DNA of 30,068 bases from a virus. This document shows, piece by piece, positions 14,880 through 22,773 of the stretch; positions within the stretch are counted from its first letter, which is position 1; each line of letters starts with the position of its first letter. Location: IMG/VR virus record IMGVR_UViG_3300017788_000119, positions 1-30,068 of that record; one strand, written 5' to 3'. The notes beneath the pieces were generated by a model, which did no database searches, was not told the DNA's origin, and was given only the letters and a program-made list of their open reading frames with translations. A program made the translations under genes and the position numbers.

Positions 14880-17012
14880 TTAGAATCTGCCAACTACTTC
14901 TTCAAACGAGATTCCCGTTCTCGTAGCAACAAAAGTAAGTCCAATGAAGTTAATTGAACGAGCAGGTTTTACATAAACTTCAGCAACAAACTCATTTCTG
15001 TCGATGACTTCTGGAGTATTATTGGTTTCATCACAAACAAGAAGGAATTCGGTGATTCCTCTCTTAGCTTCAACATCTCTTAAGTATGGTTCAACCTGAG
15101 CGACAAAACTTGTCCTAGTAAATTCATCATTAAATTCAAACAGGAATGTTTTTGCAATCTCAGAAATGGTTGATTCCAATTCTAAGAATAGTCTTCTGAC
15201 GTTAATTCTATCAAATGCTGAAACATAAGACAGTGCAGTTTTATCTCCAAAAAGAATTGTTCCGCCACCAGGAGTTGAAATTATTGGATTAATTCTGTTG
15301 GTGTAAAGACTATCTCTTTGAGTTTTGTTTGGATTGTAAGCAAGTTTAATTACATTATTTAATGTACCTCTAACTTCTCCAGCTGGAGAATACCAGGAAT
15401 GATCTTCTATTGAAGTTCTAACCATCAATCCAGCAATGTCAGAATTGCATCCAACATATCTAAATTTTCTAGTAAATCTATCATAGATGTACTTATATCC
15501 AGAATCAAAAACTGCATAAGAACTTGAATCAATTGAATTGAAGAAATTGACAATATTTGTTGTTTGTGTGTTTGAGTTTGTAACATTTACAACATCACCC
15601 TTAAATGGCGAAATGCAAGTAATACAATCTTTTCTTGACTCTGAAATTGCAATCAATTTATTTGCTTTTGCTTGAGTCTGTTCTTTTGTCGTAAGAGATG
15701 GGCCCATCAATAAGAAATCAACATCAACTTCATCAACATTATTGAACAATTCGTAAGAAGTTGAAAGATCTTCTAAAGTGGCAGCATAACCGTTTGCATT
15801 TGTATAATTTACTCCACCAGTCAGATTGAAAATCTGATTTCCAATTACATTGAAGTAAATTGGAGTACTGGTAATATCCTGCCCCCAAAGTCCATCTGCT
15901 GTCGAAATGCCGGAAGCATTAAATGAAACTTTTCCATTTTGAGGATATCCAGCAAAAACATAATTTGAATTTTCTGCAATGAAATTCTTATAATATCTTG
16001 ATTGTGAAGATACTACTGAATTTTTAGCTTTAGAAAGGTTGGTAAACTTTTCTACAATATTTCCAACTTCGCCAGTTACTGCACCAGTATCATCAATTAT
16101 AACAACATGCATTGCATCATTGTATGATTTTCTGGCTCTTGCAAATCCACTAGTTCTTGGTTTTTGAGCTAAAGATCTCCAAAAAATTACTCCACTCGAA
16201 AGTGTTAAAGTTTGATTGTCGTACCAATCACTTAATGTAATTGATGAATTTACATCTGTTCCGATTCCAACTCCTTCGATAAAAAGTTCATTTTGAGAAT
16301 CTAAATCCCCAGATTTTAATTCATAAATTGTGTTTTCTTTGTATTCAATATTTGTTGTAATTCCAGATAGAGTAGTACTACTCCATTTAACATAAATTTC
16401 ACTATTTCCGACTCCAGTAATAATACCGTTTAAAACGGTATCCGTATCTAAAACTGAAGTGACTCCTACTCCAATGACAATTCTATTGAAAGTCATTGGA
16501 ATTGTAACTGCATAACCAACAGCAGTGAAATCAGTTGCTAATCCAGAAATTGTTTGATCAGCAAAATCATCAATTACACAAACTTTAAGGTTATTTGCCC
16601 AAGCTCCTGGATTCTTTGAAGCCCATTCCCAAGATAAATCATCAAAATGATTTTCCAAATAATCAGTATCATTAGCAATGTTAAGTGTAATTGATCCAGT
16701 GGTTCCTACACCAACATTAGAGTTATTTAATTGGGCATCATTAGTTCTTACTACTTTAGCGATTCCGCCATATGATAAGAAATTTTCAATAGCAAAATGA
16801 TACTCTACTTGATCTCCAGAAGAAACTGGCCTTCCGAAAGTTTCAATTAAATCTTTTTCTGTTCTAATAGTAATTATTTCATCCACCGGCCCTTTTGGAA
16901 AAGGTGCTGCGATACCAGCAGAGAATTCATTATCCGTTAAGTTGGAACCTCTTGTAAGATCAACCTCTCTTACATCAATTCCTGGAGACACCAAACCTAT
17001 ACCTAGTGCCAT
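14880..17012 (-). CDS. 18: Contractile tail sheath protein gp18
   Basis: gp18 forms the contractile sheath. The 710 residues compare with about 659 in T4. The N-terminal LVSPGIDVREVDLTRG is the classic sheath opening, followed by AAPFPKGPVDEIITIRTEKDLIETFGRP (about 34-61). The C-terminal conserved domain includes AGEVRGTLNNVIKLAYNPNKTQRDSLY, TPGGGTILFGDKTA, FDRINVRRLFLELESTI and EFNDEFTRTSFVAQVEPYLRDV, the handle that links neighbouring sheath subunits. The middle (about 100-280) is a variable Ig-like surface insertion. A late-promoter-like motif lies 37 bases upstream. Confidence 0.98.
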   Translation of the reverse strand: MALGIGLVSPGIDVREVDLTRGSNLTDNEFSAGIAAPFPKGPVDEIITIRTEKDLIETFGRPVSSGDQVEYHFAIENFLSYGGIAKVVRTNDAQLNNSNVGVGTTGSITLNIANDTDYLENHFDDLSWEWASKNPGAWANNLKVCVIDDFADQTISGLATDFTAVGYAVTIPMTFNRIVIGVGVTSVLDTDTVLNGIITGVGNSEIYVKWSSTTLSGITTNIEYKENTIYELKSGDLDSQNELFIEGVGIGTDVNSSITLSDWYDNQTLTLSSGVIFWRSLAQKPRTSGFARARKSYNDAMHVVIIDDTGAVTGEVGNIVEKFTNLSKAKNSVVSSQSRYYKNFIAENSNYVFAGYPQNGKVSFNASGISTADGLWGQDITSTPIYFNVIGNQIFNLTGGVNYTNANGYAATLEDLSTSYELFNNVDEVDVDFLLMGPSLTTKEQTQAKANKLIAISESRKDCITCISPFKGDVVNVTNSNTQTTNIVNFFNSIDSSSYAVFDSGYKYIYDRFTRKFRYVGCNSDIAGLMVRTSIEDHSWYSPAGEVRGTLNNVIKLAYNPNKTQRDSLYTNRINPIISTPGGGTILFGDKTALSYVSAFDRINVRRLFLELESTISEIAKTFLFEFNDEFTRTSFVAQVEPYLRDVEAKRGITEFLLVCDETNNTPEVIDRNEFVAEVYVKPARSINFIGLTFVATRTGISFEEVVGRF

Positions 17013-17048
17013 GTTTATCTACCCCTGAGTAAATCATTGATCTGTTAA

Positions 17049-17056
17049 TATTTATG
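17049..17056 (-). promoter_or_regulatory. Late-promoter-like motif before gp18
   Basis: The minus strand reads CATAAATA followed by TTAA. Seven of eight bases match TATAAATA, and it fits the relaxed form in which the first base is free. It lies 37 bases before the gp18 ATG in an 85-base gap holding no other gene. Confidence 0.6.
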
Positions 17057-17097
17057 ATTTGCATTTTTTTCATAGGGGAAACAGTGCATGAACAAAA

Positions 17098-17328
17098 TTA
17101 CCAGTCAGGATATTCCCATCCAACACTTTTTTGTGAATTTTTTCTTGACTCAATAATTCTTTTAATTGTACAAGATTTGCATTCATAAGAATATGATGAT
17201 GGGTGAATTCCCTTATTTTTCCTAGTAGTATAAAAATCCGTCAATAAATCTTTTTCCAGATTACAAACCCTACAAATTCTAGTTGAAAAGAATAAATGTT
17301 CCAATGAAAAATTCTTTTCTATGTTCAT
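17098..17328 (-). CDS. Small zinc-ribbon protein downstream of gp17
   Basis: This 76-residue basic protein has two CxxC pairs, CRVC near 19-22 and CKSC near 50-53, separated by FYTTRKNKG and aromatic residues. This is the zinc-binding pattern often found at the N-terminus of HNH or endonuclease VII-type proteins (C-x2-C, then FY, then C-K-x-C), but the catalytic HNH part is absent, so no nuclease activity is implied. Its ATG shares one base with the gp17 stop (TAATG), so translation should be coupled to the terminase. It may be a DNA-binding helper of packaging, or a remnant of a homing endonuclease. I do not recognise a named family. Confidence 0.82.
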   Translation of the reverse strand: MNIEKNFSLEHLFFSTRICRVCNLEKDLLTDFYTTRKNKGIHPSSYSYECKSCTIKRIIESRKNSQKSVGWEYPDW

Positions 17329-18983
17329 TACTTATACTCCCACATGTAAGCTCGATCACCATACTCATCTAGCTTCCATACATCACCAGAGTTGTCTACA
17401 AAGGTATTTTCATGATCATCTAAACCATCTAAAATAAATCCAAAGGGAGCCATGTCTTGTTCAATCTGGTTCTTTTGTTCCTCATAGATGCGTTTACGAA
17501 CATCATTCTCAGTCATCTCCTTAAAGTAAGGTTGAACAACTAACCAAGAGAAGATCACAAGACACATTGATAAGTCATCATTTGCACCTTCTTCAGCTTC
17601 AAATGATTGATTCTTTTGAATAAAAGTTGTCAGTTCCGAAATGATATCATAATCATTGAACATTAACTTGTCATCTTCTACCAAAGTCTTGAGGTTTGAA
17701 CATCCAATCTTTTTGACTGTCTTTGACATCTTCAATCCAAGTTGAGACTTATTGCCAGAGAATCCTTGCCCAACGATCTGCCCAGCTCTACCTCGCATGG
17801 CGCACATTAAGATGTGATCATACTCAAGATCAAAATGTAGGATATTTGCAACTTGTTCCCCAATGTCGTTGATTTCAACCAACACATAAGCTTTATTATA
17901 TGCCTTTGCAACATCTTCAATGATGTTTGGGAACAACATTGGTTTGATTTGATTGTTTCGATATTTACCAACTACTCTCCAAGGAAAACTTGTAATATCA
18001 AAAATGACGAAAGCTGAGTAGTCACTTTCAACTCCTCTTGCAACGTCAACTGTCATAATATAGTTATGATCTTCGATTGGTTCTTGATAGATATCCAATC
18101 CTTTATTTGATTGAATTGGATCATCAAAAACCATTGACTTGAGTTTTGATGCAGAAATCAAAGTATCAGAAGATCCAAGGAAGTCACACTCAAATTCCTG
18201 TTGGAACTGTTGAGGTGAAGTGTTTGCAATCGTTTGTTCCTTCCATTTTGCGTCTCTACCAGGAACTTCACTCCAATGAACCTCTGTTGGAATATATTCG
18301 TTTCTACTCCTCTCGGCGTCATGCCAGAGGCGGTAGAAGTGATTCATACCTTTAGGGGTAGATACAATAATAACCTTTGTTGTTTTACCAGATGAAATGG
18401 TAGGATAAACTGAACTGAAGAAATCGTCAGCGATATGATTTGGAATGAACGCAAATTCGTCAAGGAAGATGATATTGAATGACATACCACGAACAGCAGA
18501 TGCTGATGTAGATGCTGCAATAATCTTTGATCCATTCTCAAGTTCTAAAGATGCCTTGTTCCAAACCATGACACCTTGTTGCATCCACTTAGGTAGATTC
18601 TCATAAGCCAATTGAAGTCTTCCCAAAAGATCTTTTGCAGTTGAAGCTTTGTTTGCAAGAATACCTACATTCACGTTAGCATTAAAAACAACATAATGCA
18701 ATAGATAAGATACACAAGTCGTTGACTTACCTGACTGACGAGGCATCTTACAGATATTGAATCTGTTATTATGGAAATTATTAATTAATTTTTGTTGAAA
18801 TGGATAAAGGTTAAAAGGAACTAAACCTTCATCCAGAGAAACAATCTTGATATAATTTTTAGCAAAGTATACTGGATCATCCTTACACTTTAAAAATTCT
18901 TTAATTTGTTCCTCAGTAAATTCAATCGGAACATTTGCTTTCTTAAGCTGAGGGTTGCCCAAATAATGTTGATCATTACTCAT
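17328..18983 (-). CDS. 17: Terminase large subunit gp17
   Basis: gp17 is the ATP-driven packaging motor and headful nuclease. The 551 residues compare with about 610 in T4. Walker A RQSGKST lies at 82-88, Walker B IIFLDE at 171-176 and the coupling motif VSTP near 207-210. The RNase H-like nuclease has its acidic residues at D313 (DVARG), E370 (VEIND) and D469 or D470 (ANDDLS). An adaptor-binding N-terminus precedes the ATPase. Its start lies inside the end of the upstream zinc-ribbon gene (8-base overlap), and its stop overlaps the downstream zinc-ribbon start. All catalytic residues are present. Confidence 0.98.
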   Translation of the reverse strand: MSNDQHYLGNPQLKKANVPIEFTEEQIKEFLKCKDDPVYFAKNYIKIVSLDEGLVPFNLYPFQQKLINNFHNNRFNICKMPRQSGKSTTCVSYLLHYVVFNANVNVGILANKASTAKDLLGRLQLAYENLPKWMQQGVMVWNKASLELENGSKIIAASTSASAVRGMSFNIIFLDEFAFIPNHIADDFFSSVYPTISSGKTTKVIIVSTPKGMNHFYRLWHDAERSRNEYIPTEVHWSEVPGRDAKWKEQTIANTSPQQFQQEFECDFLGSSDTLISASKLKSMVFDDPIQSNKGLDIYQEPIEDHNYIMTVDVARGVESDYSAFVIFDITSFPWRVVGKYRNNQIKPMLFPNIIEDVAKAYNKAYVLVEINDIGEQVANILHFDLEYDHILMCAMRGRAGQIVGQGFSGNKSQLGLKMSKTVKKIGCSNLKTLVEDDKLMFNDYDIISELTTFIQKNQSFEAEEGANDDLSMCLVIFSWLVVQPYFKEMTENDVRKRIYEEQKNQIEQDMAPFGFILDGLDDHENTFVDNSGDVWKLDEYGDRAYMWEYK

Positions 18984-19209
18984 ACATTCTCTTTAAATAA
19001 TTATCCATTTGATTCATATTATTTAATCTTGTTTGCCAACCATTTCCATCTGTGGTTCCTTTGGCTGGGTTGATGCAAGTATCATCTTCAAATTTGTCAC
19101 ATACTAAACTTGCAAGTTCTGTTTCATTACCCTGTTTATGTGTTCCTACCCAGTAATGCTGATCCCCGATCCAAGTAGCACCACATTTAGGGCAAACTTT
19201 TGTGTTCAT
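18976..19209 (-). CDS. Small zinc-ribbon protein upstream of gp17
   Basis: This is a 77-residue protein if started at the ATG at 19209 (MNTKVCPKCGATW), or 81 residues from the ATG at 19221; neither has a good ribosome site. Cys6 and Cys9 form a CPKC knuckle, followed by HYW, then Cys37 and Cys45 in SLVCDKFEDDTCINP, making a plausible four-cysteine zinc site. Such a protein is usual just before gp17 in T4-like cyanophages, as I recall, but has no assigned function. It overlaps gp17 by eight bases, so the two are translationally coupled. It is not the small terminase, since gp16 is recognisable at 21517-21927. Confidence 0.85.
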   Translation of the reverse strand: MNTKVCPKCGATWIGDQHYWVGTHKQGNETELASLVCDKFEDDTCINPAKGTTDGNGWQTRLNNMNQMDNYLKRMYE

Positions 19210-19231
19210 AAGACTTACCATAAGACGATAA

Positions 19232-19289
19232 TCTATTATATAGACAAATCACCTTTTGTAATGTATTGAAATGAACATTTTTATGTCAA
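19232..19289 (-). promoter_or_regulatory. Possible sigma70-like promoter region before gp17 block
   Basis: In the 94-base gap, the minus strand has TTGACA at 19284-19289 and, 18 bases on, TACATT, a partial -10. A second -10-like element, TATAAT inside the small palindrome TCTATATAATAGA at 19232-19244, has no matching -35. No TATAAATA is present here. The evidence is suggestive only. Confidence 0.25.
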
Positions 19290-19302
19290 ATCATAAAATG
19301 TT
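19274..19302 (-). other. AT-rich hairpin after the 92-residue gene
   Basis: An imperfect inverted repeat (AACATTTTATG, six-base loop, CATAAAAATGTT on the minus strand) begins just past the stop at 19304. It has no T-run on its 3' side in the minus direction, so it may stabilise the message rather than end it. The weak TTGACA element overlaps its loop. Confidence 0.4.
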
Positions 19303-19303
19303 T

Positions 19304-19582
19304 TTATCCTTGATACACTACAGAAGTTGCGTAAATATCATTTCCACTATCGACAGATATAATATTAGTTCTTTCTTTTTTGATTAATAAAAATGATTCG
19401 GACGGCAGATAAACTGTTCCAACAGTGACTCCAGCACCAGTTTTTTCAATTATATAGTGATTTCCAGATCCAGTATGTTGAATTAAAACATACTGTGCTC
19501 CAAGTCCATTAATATCTGAAACTGTCGTTCCTATTCCTGATAATTGTTGAGAGTTTCCTAAAATTTTAATAGGTCCGTACAT
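19304..19582 (-). CDS. Small beta-rich putative structural protein (92 residues)
   Basis: This 92-residue protein has alternating hydrophobic and polar residues and many Gly/Thr/Ser, so it is likely an all-beta domain. Its motif order is IKILGN, YVLIQHTGSG, VGTVYLPSESFLLIKK and DIYATSVV. This parallels the 88-residue protein at 12046-12312 (KIIATE, CVRLHNNTSG, STVYFSMPANTVEFLEK, VIVASKV), suggesting a shared small-domain family. The start shares one base with the stop of the 635-residue gene. A hairpin follows the stop. Role unknown; a virion decoration or assembly protein is the natural guess from context. Confidence 0.8.
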   Translation of the reverse strand: MYGPIKILGNSQQLSGIGTTVSDINGLGAQYVLIQHTGSGNHYIIEKTGAGVTVGTVYLPSESFLLIKKERTNIISVDSGNDIYATSVVYQG

Positions 19583-21489
19583 TAGTTACAATTCCAACGA
19601 CGAAGTGCTTTGTTGATTCTTGAATCTGGGTCTCTTGCAGTTTTTGCTGATGTATTTTTTGCTTTGTGTCCTTTCATACGTGAACAGAATGATTTACGTC
19701 TTGATGCTCTTTTACCAGTTGGATTTTTTTCAGTCACTGCGGTTTGAAGTTTTGAACCTGGATTCTCACGGCGATAAGCATCCACTGTTGATTGACTTAA
19801 TCCATCAACTCCATCTTTACGATTTTTTTCTTGCCAATCTTCACCGATCACTCCGATATTGAGTAAATAATTCTTTCTTCTTTTTTCTTTATCTGGATCT
19901 AAAATAATTGCAAGAGCTTGTTCTGCAAAATTTTCTTTTACTGGTTTTGCATGAGGTGCTGATTGCCCTCTACGATTTGTATTAGTTCTATCAGAACCTC
20001 TCCAACCTTGAACTTGCGATGCAGTTGCCTCACCTTTTCTTGGCCCTCTGCGTTTTAAAACTGTAATTTTTGGGCCCTTTGGTTCTTCTGGTTTTGACTT
20101 AGGCTTAGTTCTTTCTGAAGCAGGCCTTAAAGTTTTACCACCACCTCTATCTTCTTTGTATCTTCCAAGAACTGCTTCATCAATTTCAACCTCTTCAGCA
20201 GCTAGAAGAGTTGGTTTGGTTGGATCAATTCTTGAAGGCATATAAGCATTTAACAATGCACCTGGATATACCTTATGAATTGCATCCTCTACTTCTTTTC
20301 TGGATGGAATTGTAGGAGTCGAGAAGAAGATTTGAAGTCTGTAAGTTGATCCGTGCCAAGTTAAAATGATGGTATAAGTTCTTCCATACTGTTGAATCTT
20401 ATCAATGTTTTCTCCTAAAGGATTTTTAGGCCCTTCTAATCCTGTTTTATCTACGGAGAATCTTGAAGGTTTTGGTTTTGGTTTTGTTGCACTTGATGGA
20501 ATAGTGTCTCCCACCTTATAAGATTTTCCTTTAACTCCTCCAGAATATGCTCCAGTTTGACTTGCACTGGACATCACATAATTTTGTTCTTTTACACAAG
20601 ATCCTGGAGCAAACTTTTTAGTTCCTTTTTTTCTCTTATAACCATCCCAACACGCTTCAGAAACTTTTTCATCACTTTGCATATAATCTGCTGCAGTATC
20701 AATGAAATCTGCTGCTCTTGTAATCTTAGATTGAACCCATGCAGGAATCTGTTGATTTGGTTTTTTTATAAGTTTTCTCAGAATATTGATTGATCTTTCA
20801 ATCTGATCAAACTCAACATTTGACATGTATCCTTCTTCATCCTTCTTTTTACCAGAAGCAACCTCTTTATGATCTTCTGGGAAAAACTCTTCAGACTTAT
20901 TGCCCCAGTTCTTAGCACCTTTTTGACGACACTTAACAAGTGCTCCAGAGGCATAAGCACTGGGCCAAACACTATATCTGGCTTTTACTTTATGATAGCA
21001 AGCATCTTTCTTACCACTACCCCTACCTTTCTTGTCTTCTTCTGACATGAATTCTTCTTTTTTCATTTTTTTAGTTGGAGAATCTGTTGAAACATAAGTT
21101 GGTTTTGCAGCTCCTGACTTTGATTGTTGCCCAGGATCTGCTTCTTTTTTTCTTCTCGATGCAGAAAGTCTTTCTGCCTTTGTCATGCTTGATCTTTTTG
21201 AAGAAGATACACACTTTGGTGTTCCCTCCCCTGGTTCATCACTTGCACAGGTTCCACCAGTTACTACGTTTACCCAACCAGGCTTTCCATCCTTAGATCT
21301 CGATCCCTTGAACCACTGATGAAGATTACCCTCAGAAACCTTTTCTTCAGGTGACTTATAAGGTTTGACTGAGCCCTTTGGATCCCTTTCTTCCTTCATA
21401 GAACAATCACTCATTCCATGCTTAGGGCACATTTTACCCTTAGCAGTTTTATTGCATTTAGCTGGCGTACACCCACAATGCTCTAACAT
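19582..21489 (-). CDS. Multi-module basic, cysteine-patterned protein between gp16 and gp17
   Basis: This 635-residue Lys/Arg-rich protein has no single recognised function. It looks like a chain of short modules joined by Lys/Pro/Ser linkers: a Cys/His cluster (1-30, CGCTPAKC then CPKHGMSDC); a GNLHQWFKGSRSKDGKPGW block with two cysteines (53-137); a CYHKVKARYSVWPSAYASG block (163-197), which I recall as DUF5872-like; a helical segment with KKPNQQIPAWVQSKI (225-275); a CWDGYKRKKGTKKFAPGSC block (280-300); a small alpha/beta domain (365-425); and a C-terminal block with GLSQSTVDAYRRENPGSKL, SFCSRMKG and TARDPDSRINKALRRWNC (562-635). Such modules recur in marine phages and algal viruses without known role. 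It lies between the two terminase subunits, after a late-promoter-like motif. A nucleic-acid-associated virion or packaging role is inferred. Confidence 0.85.
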   Translation of the reverse strand: MLEHCGCTPAKCNKTAKGKMCPKHGMSDCSMKEERDPKGSVKPYKSPEEKVSEGNLHQWFKGSRSKDGKPGWVNVVTGGTCASDEPGEGTPKCVSSSKRSSMTKAERLSASRRKKEADPGQQSKSGAAKPTYVSTDSPTKKMKKEEFMSEEDKKGRGSGKKDACYHKVKARYSVWPSAYASGALVKCRQKGAKNWGNKSEEFFPEDHKEVASGKKKDEEGYMSNVEFDQIERSINILRKLIKKPNQQIPAWVQSKITRAADFIDTAADYMQSDEKVSEACWDGYKRKKGTKKFAPGSCVKEQNYVMSSASQTGAYSGGVKGKSYKVGDTIPSSATKPKPKPSRFSVDKTGLEGPKNPLGENIDKIQQYGRTYTIILTWHGSTYRLQIFFSTPTIPSRKEVEDAIHKVYPGALLNAYMPSRIDPTKPTLLAAEEVEIDEAVLGRYKEDRGGGKTLRPASERTKPKSKPEEPKGPKITVLKRRGPRKGEATASQVQGWRGSDRTNTNRRGQSAPHAKPVKENFAEQALAIILDPDKEKRRKNYLLNIGVIGEDWQEKNRKDGVDGLSQSTVDAYRRENPGSKLQTAVTEKNPTGKRASRRKSFCSRMKGHKAKNTSAKTARDPDSRINKALRRWNCN

Positions 21490-21513
21490 TTAAATTAAAA
21501 AAACCTGTAATGT

Positions 21514-21521
21514 TATTTATG
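21514..21521 (-). promoter_or_regulatory. Late-promoter-like motif before the 635-residue gene
   Basis: The minus strand reads CATAAATA, seven of eight to TATAAATA, overlapping the end of gp16 and 25 bases before the ATG at 21489. Confidence 0.55.
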
Positions 21522-21927
21522 ATTTCTTGTCAGTTGTGTTGCTCTGCTTGATCATCTTAAGAAGATCAGCGGTAGAACCAACATACAATGCGTTTGTAAC
21601 ATTGTTGGGCCCTTGATACTTGTTATCAAGATCTTTCATATTCTTATGGAGATTCATCAACTTGTCTGTTACATCTCCAAGGTTTTTAATCAACTGCCCT
21701 GCAACTTCATAAGCCCTTGGATGTTGAGAACTATCTGCAACTTCAAGAATCCCATCAACAGCCATTTGCCCTTTTTCGATTAGAGAGTAAAGTTGCCCCC
21801 TTGTGTATTCGTAGTCGGACTGTTGTTGATTTGTTGGTTTTGTGAGTTCTGATTTGTCAACTTTTGACTCTACAATTGAAGTCTCCACATTCAACGCTTC
21901 TCCAATTTTATCAAATGATTTTGACAT
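21517..21927 (-). CDS. 16: Terminase small subunit gp16
   Basis: gp16 recognises DNA and regulates gp17 during packaging. The 136 residues compare with about 164 in T4. The opening MSKSFDKIGEALNVE and the central YTRGQLYSLIEKGQMAVDGILEVADSSQHPRAYEVAGQLIKNLGD (about 41-86) are the pattern of cyanophage gp16 proteins: a helical oligomerisation core flanked by charged tails. The C-terminal VTNALYVGSTADLLKMIK (about 112-129) probably contacts gp17. It starts three bases after the gp15 stop, with a GGAGAG ribosome site in the gp15 end. Unlike T4, gp16 and gp17 are not adjacent; three genes lie between them. Confidence 0.92.
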   Translation of the reverse strand: MSKSFDKIGEALNVETSIVESKVDKSELTKPTNQQQSDYEYTRGQLYSLIEKGQMAVDGILEVADSSQHPRAYEVAGQLIKNLGDVTDKLMNLHKNMKDLDNKYQGPNNVTNALYVGSTADLLKMIKQSNTTDKKS

Positions 21928-21930
21928 AGA

Positions 21931-22773
21931 TTACTCTCCAACATCTATACCCTGAGATGGACTATAATTTCTATAGTCCTCAAAGATTGAAGTGGTTTCA
22001 TTAAATCCAAAATCATCACCATATTCAATTAGAGGATCGTCAGCAGTATTAACTACTCCATCATCATTATAATCTTCAAGTGCTTTTGGAGTAACTGTAT
22101 ACCTCATTTCTCTAGTTCTTTGTGGATTCATTGAATAATCAACTTGAACTTTTTTGATAAGTCCTTCTGTAGATTCTGCAACTGGGCCAAATAAGAAAGT
22201 TTTTGATGTAAAGGTTAAAGTATGAATCAGAACTCTTCTTTCATCGTATCCGCCAACATAGTTGTCTTGGAAATTAATAGAATCCAATACAATTGGAATA
22301 TCTTTTTTTTCTCCAATAGAGTCAACCAAATCTATAGTAATATTGATGGATGGTTGAAAATATGGTAAAATTTGTTCTAAAATTTGAAGACAATCTTCAT
22401 TTAATTTTGACATAATATTGAGTTCAAAAATTATATTGTATGGAACCGGCATGTAAACTTTGAGTGGAGTTCCATCCGTTTTAGATGTTTTAAAAGTCTG
22501 AACAATTCCAGTTTTTCTTCCTGGATCATACTGTATCCCTCTCATTTCAAAAGAAAGTCTTGGTAGAGTCAAAGTTTGTTTTGAAGCTAAATCTGGTTGT
22601 TGTTCAATTCTAGCTAAGAACTTTTGAATAGGCCCATATGCAATGGGAACTTTCATAATGCTTGCAGCATCTTTATTCGAATCTCTATGAACTATTTTGA
22701 TATTATTGAATAGTGTTCCAAATCCAATAACATTCTTCCTAAGAATTTCGTGATAATAGTAAGTTCCTAACAT
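21931..22773 (-). CDS. 15: Tail sheath stabilizer and completion protein gp15
   Basis: gp15 caps the tail and links it to the neck proteins. The 280 residues are close to T4 (272). The opening MLGTYYYHEILRKNVIGFGTLFNNI, the segment PIAYGPIQKFLARI (43-56) and TLPRLSFEMRGIQYDPGRKTG (69-89) are family signatures. The C-terminal ~50 residues include DYNDDGVVNTAD (234-245), matching the dockerin/EF-hand calcium loop DxNxDGxVxxxD, followed by more acidic residues. Its ATG shares one base with the gp14 stop (TAATG). Confidence 0.95.
   Translation of the reverse strand: MLGTYYYHEILRKNVIGFGTLFNNIKIVHRDSNKDAASIMKVPIAYGPIQKFLARIEQQPDLASKQTLTLPRLSFEMRGIQYDPGRKTGIVQTFKTSKTDGTPLKVYMPVPYNIIFELNIMSKLNEDCLQILEQILPYFQPSINITIDLVDSIGEKKDIPIVLDSINFQDNYVGGYDERRVLIHTLTFTSKTFLFGPVAESTEGLIKKVQVDYSMNPQRTREMRYTVTPKALEDYNDDGVVNTADDPLIEYGDDFGFNETTSIFEDYRNYSPSQGIDVGE

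Noticed and set aside
18976-19221. Zinc-ribbon protein before gp17 as the small terminase
   Set aside because: gp16 is recognisable at 21517-21927; this protein has a four-cysteine pattern instead.
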